A stretch of DNA of 64,000 bases from Variovorax ginsengisoli (GCF_030486595.1 NZ_JAUJZH010000019.1:62001-126000); one strand, 5' to 3'. Shown: positions 1-8,834, counted from the stretch's first letter. The notes: generated from the sequence alone by a model not told the origin. Numbers and translations are program-made.

Positions 1-76
1 TCCCACAGTTGCCCCCTGTGCTTGAAGCTCAGGCTTCGCGGCTCCTGCCCGTGTCAAGATAGTTGTCGCCTGAGTC

Positions 77-297
77 ATGCAGCCAAGCGCTGTTTACGTA
101 AGCGGTCCACGTCGGCCGCGACCACGCTGTCACGCTCCGGATTCAGTGTCACCGCGCCCGCTGGCGTCCAGTTGCGCGTGCTGCGCGCCCAGTGCGCCGG
201 ATGGCGCTCGCGCGCCTGGGCGTCCTGGGTGTAGAACGCGTGCGATCACCGCATCAAGGCATGGCTGTGCAGGCATGACGTAACGAATGCCGCTATA
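77..297 (-). pseudogene. IS3-type transposase C-terminal remnant (copy 1)
   Basis: On the minus strand this encodes the typical tail of an IS3-family OrfB transposase (RNWTPAGAVTLNP, ending RLRKQRLAA then stop at 77-79). The part before it is frameshifted but still readable (SGIRYVMPAQ, DAVIA). A near-identical stretch lies at about 13,470-13,690 in the same orientation. Only the C-terminus is left and no terminal repeat was identified. It abuts a GMC oxidoreductase fragment at about 297. Confidence 0.75.
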
Positions 298-600
298 CCG
301 CCCAGCGCCTTGGCCCCGTTCTCGATGAATGAATTGGCATTCGGAATGAATGCCGGGATGTGATTGCCCTCAGTGCTTAGCAGCTTGCCGAAAGGCCAGT
401 ACCAGCGGCGCTTGAGCCGCAGATTTACGTGCACATCTACGGTGGGCATCACCACGAAAAGCATCGTCTGACTGGCAAAGCCCGGCGGGAAATGTGCGCG
501 CAGCGCCCGGACAGGATTGCTCAGTAACTTCCAGAGCCATGCGAGGATGCGGTCAGATGTGTATGAGACATCGGGTTGTCCTTGAATGGGAGGGTTGAGA
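298..600 (-). pseudogene. GMC-family oxidoreductase fragment
   Basis: An open minus-strand frame reads DRILAWLWKLL, then FVVMPTVDVHVNLRLKRRWYWPFGKLL and IPAFIPNAN in outline. This resembles the late substrate-domain segment of FAD-dependent GMC oxidoreductases of the cholesterol-oxidase type, where a V-M-Q-T-x-D-N motif precedes an R-rich WPFGK segment. The N-terminal FAD domain is absent and the C-terminus is cut by the IS3 remnant at about 297. It is therefore a dead internal fragment. The family call rests on remembered motif similarity only. Confidence 0.5.
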
Positions 601-632
601 TGCAGGCCTCGCGTTAGCAGCTAGGTCACGCA

Positions 633-1595
633 TCACTTGGCCAGGAAGGCCAGTGCCTTGGGCACGAAGTCCTCGTGGTACTGGAAGATGCCTCCGTGAC
701 CTGCATCGGGGTAGACGATCAGCTCGCTGTTGGGCAGGCGCTTGGCTAGGTCGTAGGTATTGCTGGTCGGCACCATCCGGTCGTCGTCGCCATTGGCCAC
801 AAGGGCCGGCTGCTTGATCACCGAAAGGTCAGCGGGCCGCTTCTGTCCCCATGCGCTGAGCGCCTGCAACTGCGCCAGATACGCCCCCGCGGCGATGTCC
901 TTATCGCGGTTCACGGTGCGCTCCTGCAGGCGCTTCAGGAAAGTCTTGCCGGCCTCGATCCCATCCGGCGTGCGGGTGAAGAAGAGGTACTGCTTCGGGT
1001 CTTGGCCGGTGAAGGTCGCGCGCAGCAGGTCGTAGTTCGCCACGCCTGCCACGGTGCTGATGCCTGGACCGCCCGCGGGGCCGGTGCCCGTCAGGATCAG
1101 CTTGCGCACGAGCTGCGGCTCTTTCAGCACGATCTCCTGGGCGATCATTCCGCCCATCGAGAAGCCGAAGAGGTCCACCTGCTTGAAGCCTTTGGCCTTG
1201 ATGAAGGTGATGGCGTCGTCCGCCATTTGTTCGATGGTGTTAGCCGGCGAGCCGGTGGAGGCGCCGATGCCGCGGTTGTCGAACGCGACCACGTAGTGCT
1301 TCGCGGCGATGCCATCCACCACACGGGGGTCCCAGTTGTCCAGAACGGCGGCCAGATGGGTGAGCAAGATCACCGGCGTGCCGGCGTTCTTCTGGCCCAG
1401 CTCGCGGTACGCGAAGTCAACGCCGCCCGCAGAGAGGGCCTGCGTTGGCACGCTGTTCCATGTGAGGCCCTGCGTCGTGGCGACCTTGGCAGATGTGGCT
1501 GCGGCCACAGGCGGCTTGTCGGCCGTGGCGCAGGCCGACAGCAGCGTGGCAGAGAGAGCGAGCAGGCACAGGCCGACTCGGGACAGGTAAAGCAT
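633..1595 (-). CDS. alpha/beta hydrolase, predicted lipoprotein
   Basis: 320 aa. The N-terminus is a lipoprotein signal with lipobox L-S-A-C and Cys22 as the lipidated residue, so the enzyme is probably exported and membrane-anchored. The alpha/beta-hydrolase fold is indicated by the nucleophile elbow GFSMGG (Ser146), an acid in NGDDDRMVP and a terminal catalytic His in PDAGHGG. The substrate cannot be read from sequence; esterase, lactonase or haloperoxidase-like chemistry are all possible. It lies 50 bp downstream of the SDR gene on the same strand and probably shares its transcript. A second, non-lipidated paralogue lies at 3684-4529 in the same run. Confidence 0.85.
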   Translation of the reverse strand: MLYLSRVGLCLLALSATLLSACATADKPPVAAATSAKVATTQGLTWNSVPTQALSAGGVDFAYRELGQKNAGTPVILLTHLAAVLDNWDPRVVDGIAAKHYVVAFDNRGIGASTGSPANTIEQMADDAITFIKAKGFKQVDLFGFSMGGMIAQEIVLKEPQLVRKLILTGTGPAGGPGISTVAGVANYDLLRATFTGQDPKQYLFFTRTPDGIEAGKTFLKRLQERTVNRDKDIAAGAYLAQLQALSAWGQKRPADLSVIKQPALVANGDDDRMVPTSNTYDLAKRLPNSELIVYPDAGHGGIFQYHEDFVPKALAFLAK

Positions 1596-1645
1596 GGTGT
1601 CTCCGATGGAAAGAGTGATGGAGTGATGAAGAACTGAGGGGGCAA

Positions 1646-2434
1646 TCAGGCTTGCTGTCGATAGCGGTCGGCAGCGTGCGCCTGCCGGATGTCCGCCAAC
1701 AGTCCCTGACGCGCGCAGTCCAACGCAGTCCAGCGCTCGGCCACGTGCAGCGGAGGGATCGTGACCAGTTCGCGGCGGTCGAAACCGACCAGTGCCGCAT
1801 CGACCAGTTCGCCGACGTCCATTACCTCGGTCAGCGTGTTGACGTCGATCCCGGCGCGCTCCCAGATTTCGGTGCGGGTGGCCGCTGGCAACACGGCTTG
1901 CACGTAGACCCCCTTGGGGGCCAGTTCCAAGCTCAGCCCCTGCGACAGGAACAGCACGAACGCCTTGGTGGCACCGTAGATCGACATGCCGAATTCGGGC
2001 GCGAAGCCGACCACGGAGCCGAGGTTGACGATCGAGCCAGCGCCTGCCTGCGCAAAGCGCGGCGCGGCTGCTGCCGCGAGCCGCGTGAGCGACGTGATGT
2101 TGAGCGCGATCAGACGGTCGATGCTCTCTGCCGTCTGCTGCTCGAAGCCGCCCGACTGGGCCATGCCGGCGTTGTTGATCAGGATGTCGATACGGGCGTC
2201 GTCACGCAGGCGGGCTTCGACGGTAGCCAGGTCGGCCTGATTCGTCAGGTCGGCCTGCAGCACGTCCACGGCAACCTGGTGTTCGTCGCGCAGGCGCTGC
2301 GCAAGCGCGTCCAGGCGTGCCTTGTCGCGCGCGACCAGCACGAGGTCGTGGCCTCGCTGCGCGAAGCGCTCGGCGTAGGTGGCGCCGATGCCGGTCGAAG
2401 CGCCCGTAATGAGGGCGGTGGATTGGGTGGTCAT
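1646..2434 (-). CDS. SDR-family NAD(P)-dependent oxidoreductase
   Basis: 262 aa, the usual length for a classical short-chain dehydrogenase. The dinucleotide-binding motif TGASTGIG is at about residue 10, the NNAG motif is mid-protein (ILINNAGM), and the catalytic Tyr-Lys pair is YGATK. A cytosolic ketone/alcohol oxidoreductase is expected; the substrate is unknown. It is followed by the lipoprotein hydrolase (50 bp gap) and preceded by the Old Yellow Enzyme gene (62 bp gap), consistent with one minus-strand operon 4529-633 transcribed away from the TetR gene. Confidence 0.88.
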   Translation of the reverse strand: MTTQSTALITGASTGIGATYAERFAQRGHDLVLVARDKARLDALAQRLRDEHQVAVDVLQADLTNQADLATVEARLRDDARIDILINNAGMAQSGGFEQQTAESIDRLIALNITSLTRLAAAAAPRFAQAGAGSIVNLGSVVGFAPEFGMSIYGATKAFVLFLSQGLSLELAPKGVYVQAVLPAATRTEIWERAGIDVNTLTEVMDVGELVDAALVGFDRRELVTIPPLHVAERWTALDCARQGLLADIRQAHAADRYRQQA

Positions 2435-2496
2435 ATGGACGTTCTCCGCAGATCAGAGGGCACCGGGCCGCAGCGTTGGGCCCGGCGCCTGTTTGC

Positions 2497-3585
2497 TTAC
2501 CTGGCCTCGGCCAGCGTGGGGTAGTCGGTGTAGCCCGCGGCGCCTCCGCCGTAGAGCGTGGACGGGTTGAGCTGTGCCAGCGGCGCGCCGCTCTTCAATC
2601 GTTCGACAAGATCGGGGTTGCTGATGAACGGCCGACCGAAGGCAAACAGGTCCGCCTTGCCCGATTCGAGCTGGGCGGCAGCGAATTCCAGGTCGTAGCC
2701 GTTGTTGGCGAGGTAGGTCTGCTTGAAGCTGCTGCGCAGCGCGGCGAAGTTGAATGGCGCCACGTCGCGCGGGCCGCCCGTCGCACCTTCGACCACGTGC
2801 AGGTAGACGATGCCCAGCGTGCTGAGCTGTTCGACGATGTAGCCGTACTGCGGCTGCGGGTCGCTGCTGGAGATGCCGTTGGCCGGCGATACGGGGGAGA
2901 TGCGCACGCCGGTGCGATCGGCACCGATCTCCTTCGCCACCGCGGCGACGACCTCCAGCAGCAGGCGGGCGCGGTTCTCGACCGAGCCGCCGTAGGCGTC
3001 GGTGCGATGGTTGGCCCCGTCCTTGATGAACTGCTCCAGCAGGTAGCCATTGGCGCCGTGGACCTCCACGCCGTCGAAGCCGGCGGCGATGGCGTTGGCA
3101 GCGGCCTGGCGGAAGTCGTTCACGATGCCCGGCAGCTCGTTCAATTCGAGGGCGCGGGGCTCGGACACGTCGGCAAAGCCGTTGTTGGCGAAGGTCTTGG
3201 TCGCCGCGCGGATGGCCGAGGGCGCGACCGGCGCGGCACCGCCCGGCTGCACATCGACGTGCGACACGCGGCCCACGTGCCAGAGCTGCACGAAGATGCG
3301 CCCGCCCTGGGCGTGCACGGCGTCCGTGACCTGGCGCCAGCCGGCGATCTGCTCGGGCGTGTACAGGCCGGGGGTGTCCTGGTAGCCCTGGGCCTGGGCC
3401 GACACCTGGGTGGCCTCTGTGATGATCAGGCCGGCCGAAGCGCGCTGGGCGTAGTAGGTCGCGGCCAGTTCGCTGGGTACCAAGCCGGCGCCGGCGCGGT
3501 TGCGGGTCAGCGGCGCCATGACGATGCGATTGGCGAGGGTCAGAGGTCCCAGCTTGTATGGCTCGAAGAGCGCTTTCTTGCTCAT
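2497..3585 (-). CDS. Old Yellow Enzyme-type alkene reductase
   Basis: 362 aa, matching NemA-like flavoproteins. It opens with LFEPYKLGPLTLANRIVMAP, carries the substrate-binding His-x-x-Asn pair (H176/N179) followed by GYLLEQF, and has YGGSVENR. Such enzymes use FMN and NAD(P)H to reduce activated C=C bonds, nitro-esters or quinones in the cytosol. It lies between an alpha/beta hydrolase and an SDR in a minus-strand run. The divergent TetR gene at 4662 is the obvious candidate regulator, as NemR is for NemA in E. coli. A decayed OYE C-terminus also occurs at 25.8-26.2 kb. Confidence 0.9.
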   Translation of the reverse strand: MSKKALFEPYKLGPLTLANRIVMAPLTRNRAGAGLVPSELAATYYAQRASAGLIITEATQVSAQAQGYQDTPGLYTPEQIAGWRQVTDAVHAQGGRIFVQLWHVGRVSHVDVQPGGAAPVAPSAIRAATKTFANNGFADVSEPRALELNELPGIVNDFRQAAANAIAAGFDGVEVHGANGYLLEQFIKDGANHRTDAYGGSVENRARLLLEVVAAVAKEIGADRTGVRISPVSPANGISSSDPQPQYGYIVEQLSTLGIVYLHVVEGATGGPRDVAPFNFAALRSSFKQTYLANNGYDLEFAAAQLESGKADLFAFGRPFISNPDLVERLKSGAPLAQLNPSTLYGGGAAGYTDYPTLAEAR

Positions 3586-3683
3586 GTCGGTATACGTTCT
3601 CTTGAATGGATGGACGTGCGGCCGATGCGATGCGGCCGCCGAGTGAAGTCAATGGCTGGTGGCGCACGTACTCGTGCGCACCG

Positions 3684-4529
3684 TCACTCCGCCAGGAACT
3701 GGATGGCGTGCTTGAGGAAGCGCTCGGGGTCCTGGAACTGCGCGCCGTGGCCGGCGTCCGGGTAGACCAGGAGCTGGGCGTTGGGGATGTTCTGCGCCAG
3801 GTGCCAGGAGTTGATCGTGGGGATCATCACGTCCTTGACCCCGTTGAGCACCAGCGTGGGCTGCTGGATGGCATTCAGGTAGGCGTAGGGGTTCTCGCCA
3901 GCCAGCGGCGGCAGGTAGGCGCCATGTGCTTCGGCCTGCGCCTGGGCCACCGCTGCGGAGCTGGGCGGGTCCTGGTCGACACGCTGGTGGCGGCGCTTCC
4001 AGAAGGCCTGCCCAGCCTGCTTGGCGGCTTCGGAGCGCCCGAAGAACAGGTAGAGGAAGTCCTCCACCGTGGGCACCGGTCGGGGCGCGACTTCGAGCAC
4101 CTTGGGCTCCATGTTCGGATCGCCGCCGCGCAGCCCGGTGCCCAGCAGCAGCAGCTTGCGCACGAGCTGCGGATGGCGCAGCGTCACCTCCTGCACCTGG
4201 AAGCCCCCGAGCGAGAAGCCCAGCAGGTCCACCTGCGACAGACCCAGCGCCTGGATTACCAGCGCAATGTCGTCGGCCATGTCCTCGATGCGGTTGCGCG
4301 GAGTGCCGCTCGACGAGGCAATGCCACGGCCGTTGAAGAGGATGACCTCGCGGCCAGTGGCGAGACCATCGGTCAGCAGCGGGTCCCAGTGATCCATGCC
4401 ACCGCGGAAGTGCTGCACGAAGAACAGCGGCGGCTGCGAACTCGAGGCGTTGCCCCAGCGGCGGTAGGCGAACTTGTCGCCATCGACCTCGACGAACTGG
4501 GTGGGTGCGGTCAGGTGCGTGTTGCTCAT
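3684..4529 (-). CDS. alpha/beta hydrolase (cytosolic)
   Basis: 281 aa with no signal peptide. The nucleophile elbow is GFSLGGF, an acidic residue lies in NGVKDVMIP, and the catalytic His is in PDAGHGAQF. It is clearly related to the lipoprotein hydrolase at 633-1595 (shared NWDP/HWDP, FNGRGI/FDNRGI and IEDMADD/IEQMADD blocks), so the two probably arose by duplication. It is the first gene of the minus-strand run and diverges from the TetR gene. Substrate unknown. Confidence 0.87.
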   Translation of the reverse strand: MSNTHLTAPTQFVEVDGDKFAYRRWGNASSSQPPLFFVQHFRGGMDHWDPLLTDGLATGREVILFNGRGIASSSGTPRNRIEDMADDIALVIQALGLSQVDLLGFSLGGFQVQEVTLRHPQLVRKLLLLGTGLRGGDPNMEPKVLEVAPRPVPTVEDFLYLFFGRSEAAKQAGQAFWKRRHQRVDQDPPSSAAVAQAQAEAHGAYLPPLAGENPYAYLNAIQQPTLVLNGVKDVMIPTINSWHLAQNIPNAQLLVYPDAGHGAQFQDPERFLKHAIQFLAE

Positions 4530-4562
4530 GATCAGGGTCCTTTCAAGTGAGATCCATCAATG

Positions 4563-4613
4563 ATGACGGTCATAATCTAACTTGTCAAGGGGTTTGATGA
4601 TGAACGACATCAA
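4563..4613. promoter_or_regulatory. candidate TetR operators in divergent promoter
   Basis: The 132-bp gap between the divergent hydrolase and TetR genes holds two inverted repeats: ATGAC-G-GTCAT at 4563-4573 and TTGATG-N8-CATCAA at 4594-4613. TetR proteins usually bind such sites in their own divergent promoter. Binding is inferred. Confidence 0.4.
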
Positions 4614-4661
4614 TGTATAGTGAGACCTCCTGGCACAGCGAAAAATCAACTCAACTCCGAT

Positions 4662-5285
4662 ATGAAGGTCACCAAGGCACAAGCGCAGGCGAACCGGGCG
4701 CACATCGTCGAAACAGCGTCGGCGCTCTTCCGCGAGCGTGGCTACGACGGCGTGGGCGTTGCCGACCTGATGGCCGCTGCGGGCTTCACCCACGGCGGCT
4801 TCTACAAGCACTTCGGCTCCAAGGCCGATCTGATGGCGGAATCCGCAGCGTGCGGCATCGCGCAGACAGCGGCGCTGACCGCGGGAGTAGACACCCCGGA
4901 TTTCGTGCGCGCCTACGTCTCGCGCGAGCATCGCGACGCCCGCGCCAGCGGTTGCACGATGGCTGCGCTGGGCGGGGACGCCGCCCGTCAGCCCGAAGCG
5001 GTCCGGTCGACGTTCTTGGCTGGCATCGAGAGCCTGCTGGCTGAGCTGAGCCGCGCGGGCACTGCATTGGATGGTGCAGATCCGGAACAGGCGCGAGCCC
5101 GGTCGCTCGGCATCCTGACCCACGTGGTGGGCGCCATCGTCCTGTCGCGCGCCTGCCCGGACGATTCGCCGCTGGCCGACGAGATCCTGACGGTGTGCCG
5201 CGATGCGATCCTCGCGTCGGTGGACCTGCCTGGGAGCCCGTCTGCGAAAACGCGCTCATCAGCGCGAGAGCGCAGCGCGAGTTGA
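4662..5285 (+). CDS. TetR/AcrR-family transcriptional regulator
   Basis: 207 aa from the ATG at 4662 (MKVTKAQ); an upstream in-frame ATG at 4620 would add a poorly conserved stretch. The N-terminal HTH is typical: IVETASALFRERGYDGVGV then GFTHGGFYKHFGSKADL. The C-terminal half contains an HRDARASGCTMAALGGD block seen in one branch of TetR proteins. It is divergent from the hydrolase-OYE-SDR-hydrolase run and probably represses it in response to an electrophilic or aromatic ligand. The ligand is unknown. Confidence 0.88.
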   Translation: MKVTKAQAQANRAHIVETASALFRERGYDGVGVADLMAAAGFTHGGFYKHFGSKADLMAESAACGIAQTAALTAGVDTPDFVRAYVSREHRDARASGCTMAALGGDAARQPEAVRSTFLAGIESLLAELSRAGTALDGADPEQARARSLGILTHVVGAIVLSRACPDDSPLADEILTVCRDAILASVDLPGSPSAKTRSSARERSAS

Positions 5286-5627
5286 TTTCCGGGCCTTGAG
5301 CGGAGGGGCGGTCGCCGGCCTGCGAGCGCCCATCCGCAGTGTTCGGTGATTGTTTCTCGGGACAAATGCGCCTCGTGGACCAACGAGGAAGTCCAGGTCG
5401 CAGCCCTCATCTGCTTGCAAGACGTGGTCGACATGCAGGCGCCAGTAGCCGCTCTCCAGCGGCGCTGTGGGCGCCTTCCACTTGGTGAGACGTGCGACCA
5501 GCTCTTCGGCGCTGACATGCAGGCGCAGCAGGCGCTGCGGCACGCTCAGCTCGATGAGGTCCCCATCACGAACGGCCGCGAGAGGGCCGCCGGCAGCGGC
5601 CTCGGGGCCGAATGCAGTACCCACGGT
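5259..5627 (-). pseudogene. IlvD/Edd-family dehydratase C-terminal remnant
   Basis: The minus-strand frame has FGPEAAAGGPLAAVRDGD, SGYWRLHVDHVLQADEGCDLDFL and AFVPRNNH in outline. These are hallmark positions of the C-terminal domain of IlvD/Edd dehydratases (dihydroxyacid or sugar-acid dehydratases). The Fe-S-binding N-terminal three quarters are missing. The piece starts abruptly next to an unrelated Crp/Fnr fragment and its end overlaps the 3' end of the TetR gene, so it is a deletion relic. Confidence 0.6.
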
Positions 5628-5630
5628 GCC

Positions 5631-5990
5631 CTAGGCCGTTCGGCTCGCCGCCGCAGCCATGATGTCCAGATTGCCGGCGTACTTGGGCAGGTAGCTGATT
5701 TCGATGACGTGTTTCTCGCGCAGCTGCTGGAGAACCCGATTCACCGATTGTCGCGAAGCGCCAACCATCGCCGCCAGGTCTGACTGCGACATCTGTATCT
5801 GCGACTGATCCGGATCGTCTTGCTCTGCGGTGCGCAGTTGCATGGTTCCGGAAAGCAAGAGCTGCCTCGCCACACGTACCGGAAGGCTGTCCAAACTGGC
5901 GCATTCGTAGTTTTGCGCCATCGCCCGAAACTGTGCAGCCATCAGGCGCGAAATAGCCCGGTCGAATAGCTACCCAGCCTCCGAAGGACT
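5631..5990 (-). pseudogene. Crp/Fnr-family regulator, C-terminal HTH remnant
   Basis: A frame of about 103 codons encodes the end of the dimerisation helix (LDSLPVRVARQLLL) and a Crp-type winged HTH (MSQSDLAAMVGASRQSVNRVLQQL). The N-terminal cyclic-nucleotide-binding domain is not present. An in-frame TAG sits just upstream of the first readable residues. The fragment is unlikely to be a functional Crp protein, although a truncated HTH peptide could still be made. Confidence 0.6.
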
Positions 5991-6053
5991 CGCGGGGCCA
6001 GAACTCAGCTCGGCACCTCCGGGGCATCGGAGTAACTGAGAACGGTATGCATA

Positions 6054-6794
6054 CTATCCACCATCGTGAATTTTCGCGGCGGCACGTTCGAATTGGTCGG
6101 CTAAATCGATCAGGCTCTCCGCCTGCCAATCCCATGCTTGCTGGGAAGACGCATCGGGAGCGGGCGCGCCGCCGTACTCCAGCGGACGATCCACATACGC
6201 CGTCTGCAAACCACAAGCCCTTGCCGCCGCCAGGTCGCTATGGTGGCAGGCCACCAGGCACAGCTCCTGGGGCGGGAGTCCGAGTGCACCGGCGGTGGCG
6301 AGGTATGCCGTCGGCTGGGGCTTATAAGCCTTGGCGAGTTCTGCGCCGAGGATGGCATCCCACTGCAACCCATTGAAGCGGTTCATCGCCACCATGAGTG
6401 ACACATTGGCATTCGACAGTGTGACCACGGGAAGGTGAGTTCGCAGTCGGCTCAAGCCAAGTGGAACGTCGGGCCAGGGATCGAGCCGACGCCATGCGCT
6501 GGAAAGACCATGGAGCGTTGACGGCTCAAATCGGCTCGCGGGCAAGTTGTATTGCTCAAGCAGCTCCAGCAACATTTCATGGTGAAGCTCATCCAGTGGC
6601 ACGAACGGCCTATCGCCACTGCGGCAGCGCTGCATCGCCGGTTGGTAGAGCATCCGCCACTCCAATGCAAACCGTTCAGCGCTGACGCCTGGTAAATGGT
6701 TCGCAACGAACGAGCGGGTTTCGCGAGCAATGCTCTGATGCCAATCGACCACTGTGCCGAAGACATCGAACGCCAACGCTTTTGGCAGCTTCAT
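6054..6794 (-). CDS. HAD-family haloacid dehalogenase type II
   Basis: 246 aa from the ATG at 6794 (MKLPKALAFD). The HAD nucleophile motif is FDVFGTVVDW (Asp10), motif II is the Ser in TLSNAN, and the Lys motif is AKAYKP. The length and the DVFGT-x-V-D-W start match L-2-haloacid dehalogenases (type II), which hydrolyse 2-haloalkanoates in the cytosol. Many such annotated proteins are other HAD phosphatases, so the substrate remains open. The MarR gene lies 66 bp upstream on the same strand. Confidence 0.8.
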   Translation of the reverse strand: MKLPKALAFDVFGTVVDWHQSIARETRSFVANHLPGVSAERFALEWRMLYQPAMQRCRSGDRPFVPLDELHHEMLLELLEQYNLPASRFEPSTLHGLSSAWRRLDPWPDVPLGLSRLRTHLPVVTLSNANVSLMVAMNRFNGLQWDAILGAELAKAYKPQPTAYLATAGALGLPPQELCLVACHHSDLAAARACGLQTAYVDRPLEYGGAPAPDASSQQAWDWQAESLIDLADQFERAAAKIHDGG

Positions 6795-6859
6795 GTAGTT
6801 TCTCCTTGATCCGTGTTCTTGATAGGCCAGCGCCACACCATGCCGGAGATAGAAATGGG

Positions 6860-7363
6860 TTATCTCCGGGAGCGCCTGCTGCGATTACAGCTGTCAACTG
6901 ATTCAGCGTTGTCTTCGGCGGAACTTTGGGGATCGTCATCGAGGCATTCGATGCAGGCGTCCAGCAGCTCGTGCAGCGCGGCGACGCGCGCGATTCCCAG
7001 ACGCTCGTTGAGCGCCAGTTGCGCCGCCTTCCAGGTCCGTTGCCCCTCGGTCTGCTTGGCTCGACCCGCTTCTGTGGCCTCCACCAAGCGGCTGCGCGCA
7101 TCGCTACCCGCACCGATCTGCAGCCACCCATGCGCCACCAGCGGCTGCATGTTGCGCGTCAACGTCGAAGCATCCATGTGCATGCGTTTGGCCAGTTCGC
7201 CCGGACGGATAGGCCCAAGCCTGACGACGTGTGACAGCAGCGCGTATTGCGTGTTCTTCAGTCCCGTCTCGCTGACGTGGTAGTCGTAGTGACGCGTCAC
7301 CATGCGAGTGAGCTGGCGGAGCTTCAGGTTCGTACACCCTTGCGGCTTGGCGGCGTTCTTCAT
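6860..7363 (-). CDS. MarR-family transcriptional regulator
   Basis: 167 aa. The winged HTH includes NTQYALLSHVVRLGPIRPGELA and MDASTLTRNMQPLVAHGWL, followed by a DARSRLVEAT wing. The family responds to phenolic or lipophilic ligands and represses adjacent catabolic or efflux genes. It diverges from the thioesterase gene; the 60-bp gap holds two similar palindromic boxes. It may control both the thioesterase/thiolase side and the HAD gene behind it. Confidence 0.88.
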   Translation of the reverse strand: MKNAAKPQGCTNLKLRQLTRMVTRHYDYHVSETGLKNTQYALLSHVVRLGPIRPGELAKRMHMDASTLTRNMQPLVAHGWLQIGAGSDARSRLVEATEAGRAKQTEGQRTWKAAQLALNERLGIARVAALHELLDACIECLDDDPQSSAEDNAESVDSCNRSRRSRR

Positions 7364-7371
7364 GTGCTACA

Positions 7372-7398
7372 TTGTATATGCAACCTTTGTATGTGCAA
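7372..7398. promoter_or_regulatory. twin MarR operator candidate
   Basis: Two 12-bp near-palindromes, TTGTATATGCAA (7372-7383) and TTGTATGTGCAA (7387-7398), are spaced 15 bp apart between the divergent MarR and thioesterase genes. Their position and symmetry suit MarR dimers. Binding is inferred. Confidence 0.5.
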
Positions 7399-7423
7399 TC
7401 GTGTCGAGCGAAAGGAGTGCCGG

Positions 7424-7984
7424 ATGGAAGTCGACGACGTAGTAGCCCGCTGGGAAGCGGACGAAGCGCTTGTGCGCGCGCGCCAAAGTGCTCCGGGCGC
7501 AGAGCCCAAGGGAAAGGTCTTTGGCCGCTCGGGCATGGAGATGTTCGAGGCAATCTTCTCGGGCGAGCTGCCCCCTCCGCCGATCAACGACACGGTCAAC
7601 ATCCTGGCGATCCACATCGAACCCGGAGTCGCCGTCTTCCAGGGGCGACCGCAAAGGAGCCTCTACAACCCGCTCGGCACCGTGCATGGCGGCTGGTTCG
7701 CCACGCTGCTGGACTCTGCCGTGGGGTGTGCCGTGCATTCGACGCTACCCGCCGGCAAAGGCTTCACCACCCTGGAACTCAAGGTGAACATGCTTCGCGC
7801 GCTCAACGATCAAGTGCCGCTGGTGCGTGCGGAAGGCAAGTTGATCCACGCCGGACGGCAAGTTGCCGTGGCCGAAGGTCGGATCGTCGGCCCCGACGGA
7901 AAGATCTATGCGCATGCAACCACGACCTGCCTCATCTTCGACCAACCCGCTCTCACGACAGGGAGTTCCGATGAGCAAGCCTGA
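7424..7984 (+). CDS. PaaI-type hotdog thioesterase
   Basis: 186 aa starting at the ATG preceded by an AAAGGAG ribosome-binding site (7411-7417). The hotdog-fold motif is PLGTVHGGWFATLLDSAVG, followed by FTTLELKVNMLRAL, as in PaaI-family acyl-CoA thioesterases. It probably hydrolyses an aryl- or acyl-CoA in the cytosol. Its 3' end overlaps the start of a broken thiolase gene (ATG at 7971), so the two once formed a coupled CoA-thioester unit under the divergent MarR. Confidence 0.85.
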   Translation: MEVDDVVARWEADEALVRARQSAPGAEPKGKVFGRSGMEMFEAIFSGELPPPPINDTVNILAIHIEPGVAVFQGRPQRSLYNPLGTVHGGWFATLLDSAVGCAVHSTLPAGKGFTTLELKVNMLRALNDQVPLVRAEGKLIHAGRQVAVAEGRIVGPDGKIYAHATTTCLIFDQPALTTGSSDEQA

Positions 7985-8834
7985 AATCGTTCTTTGTGCG
8001 CCGTTGCGCACGCCGATCGGCACCTTTGGTGGTGCGTTGAAAGACACCCCTGCAACCACGCTGGGCGCGGCTGTAGTGCGCGAAACCCTCCGGCGCGCCG
8101 GCCTGCCTTCTGAGGCTGTCGATACCGTGGTGCTGGGTCAGGTGATCCAGGCCGGGGCCAAGATGAACCCTGCACGTCAAGCCGCCATTGGCGGCGGCCT
8201 CCCGTTGCAGGTGCCCGCAGTGACCGTCAACCGCGTTTGCGGTTCTGGTGCGCAGGCCATCGCCAGCGCTGCGCTGGAGGTGGCCGCCGGGTACGCCAAG
8301 GCGGCGATCGCTGGCGGCATGGAGAACATGGATCAAGCCCCGTATCTCTCGCTTGGTGCGCGCTGGGGCAGTCGCATGGGCGACGCCGCCATGCTCGCAG
8401 CCTGCTGCGAGACGGTCTCAACGATGCCTTCAGCGGACAGCATTCGGGCTGGCATACCGAAGACCTGGTCAGCCAGTACGGGATCACCCGCGAAGATCAG
8501 GACCGCTGGGCAGCGCGCTCGCAACAGCGTTTCAGCGCGGCACAGGGGGCAGGCAAGTTCGACGAGGAAATCGTTGCGATCGAACTGGCCGGCCGCAAGG
8601 GGCCGGTGCGCTTCGACCGCGACGAGGCCAACCGCCCCGACACGACCATCGAAACGCTGGCCAAGCTCAAGCCCGCTTTCCGCAAGGACGGCAGCATTAC
8701 CGCCGGCAACGCGTCTGGACTCAATAGCGGCGCGGCTGCGGTGATCGTTGCGGAACGCGGCTTTGCCGAGAAGCACGGCCTCCAGCCTTGGGCGCGACTC
8801 GTCGCGCAGGGCGTGGCCGGGGTCGAGCCCGGCA
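7971..8834 (+). pseudogene. thiolase (acetyl-CoA acetyltransferase), frameshifted and 3'-truncated
   Basis: The 5' part encodes a good thiolase N-terminus (LCAPLRTPIGTFGGALKD, acylated Cys in NRVCGSGAQA, GGMENMDQAP). Near 8396 the frame shifts: the expected Asp codon of the AAMLDSLLRDGLND-like segment has lost one base, and homology resumes in the next frame (RDGLNDAFSGQHS to SGLNSGAAAVIVAE). The gene then stops being thiolase at about 8832 (GVAGVEPG), where a MaoC fragment begins. The C-terminal domain with the catalytic His and second Cys is lost, so the enzyme is inactive. Confidence 0.8.

Noticed and set aside
1002..1637. Long plus-strand frame opposite the lipoprotein hydrolase
   Set aside because: Antisense shadow of a well-supported gene; no RBS or motif.
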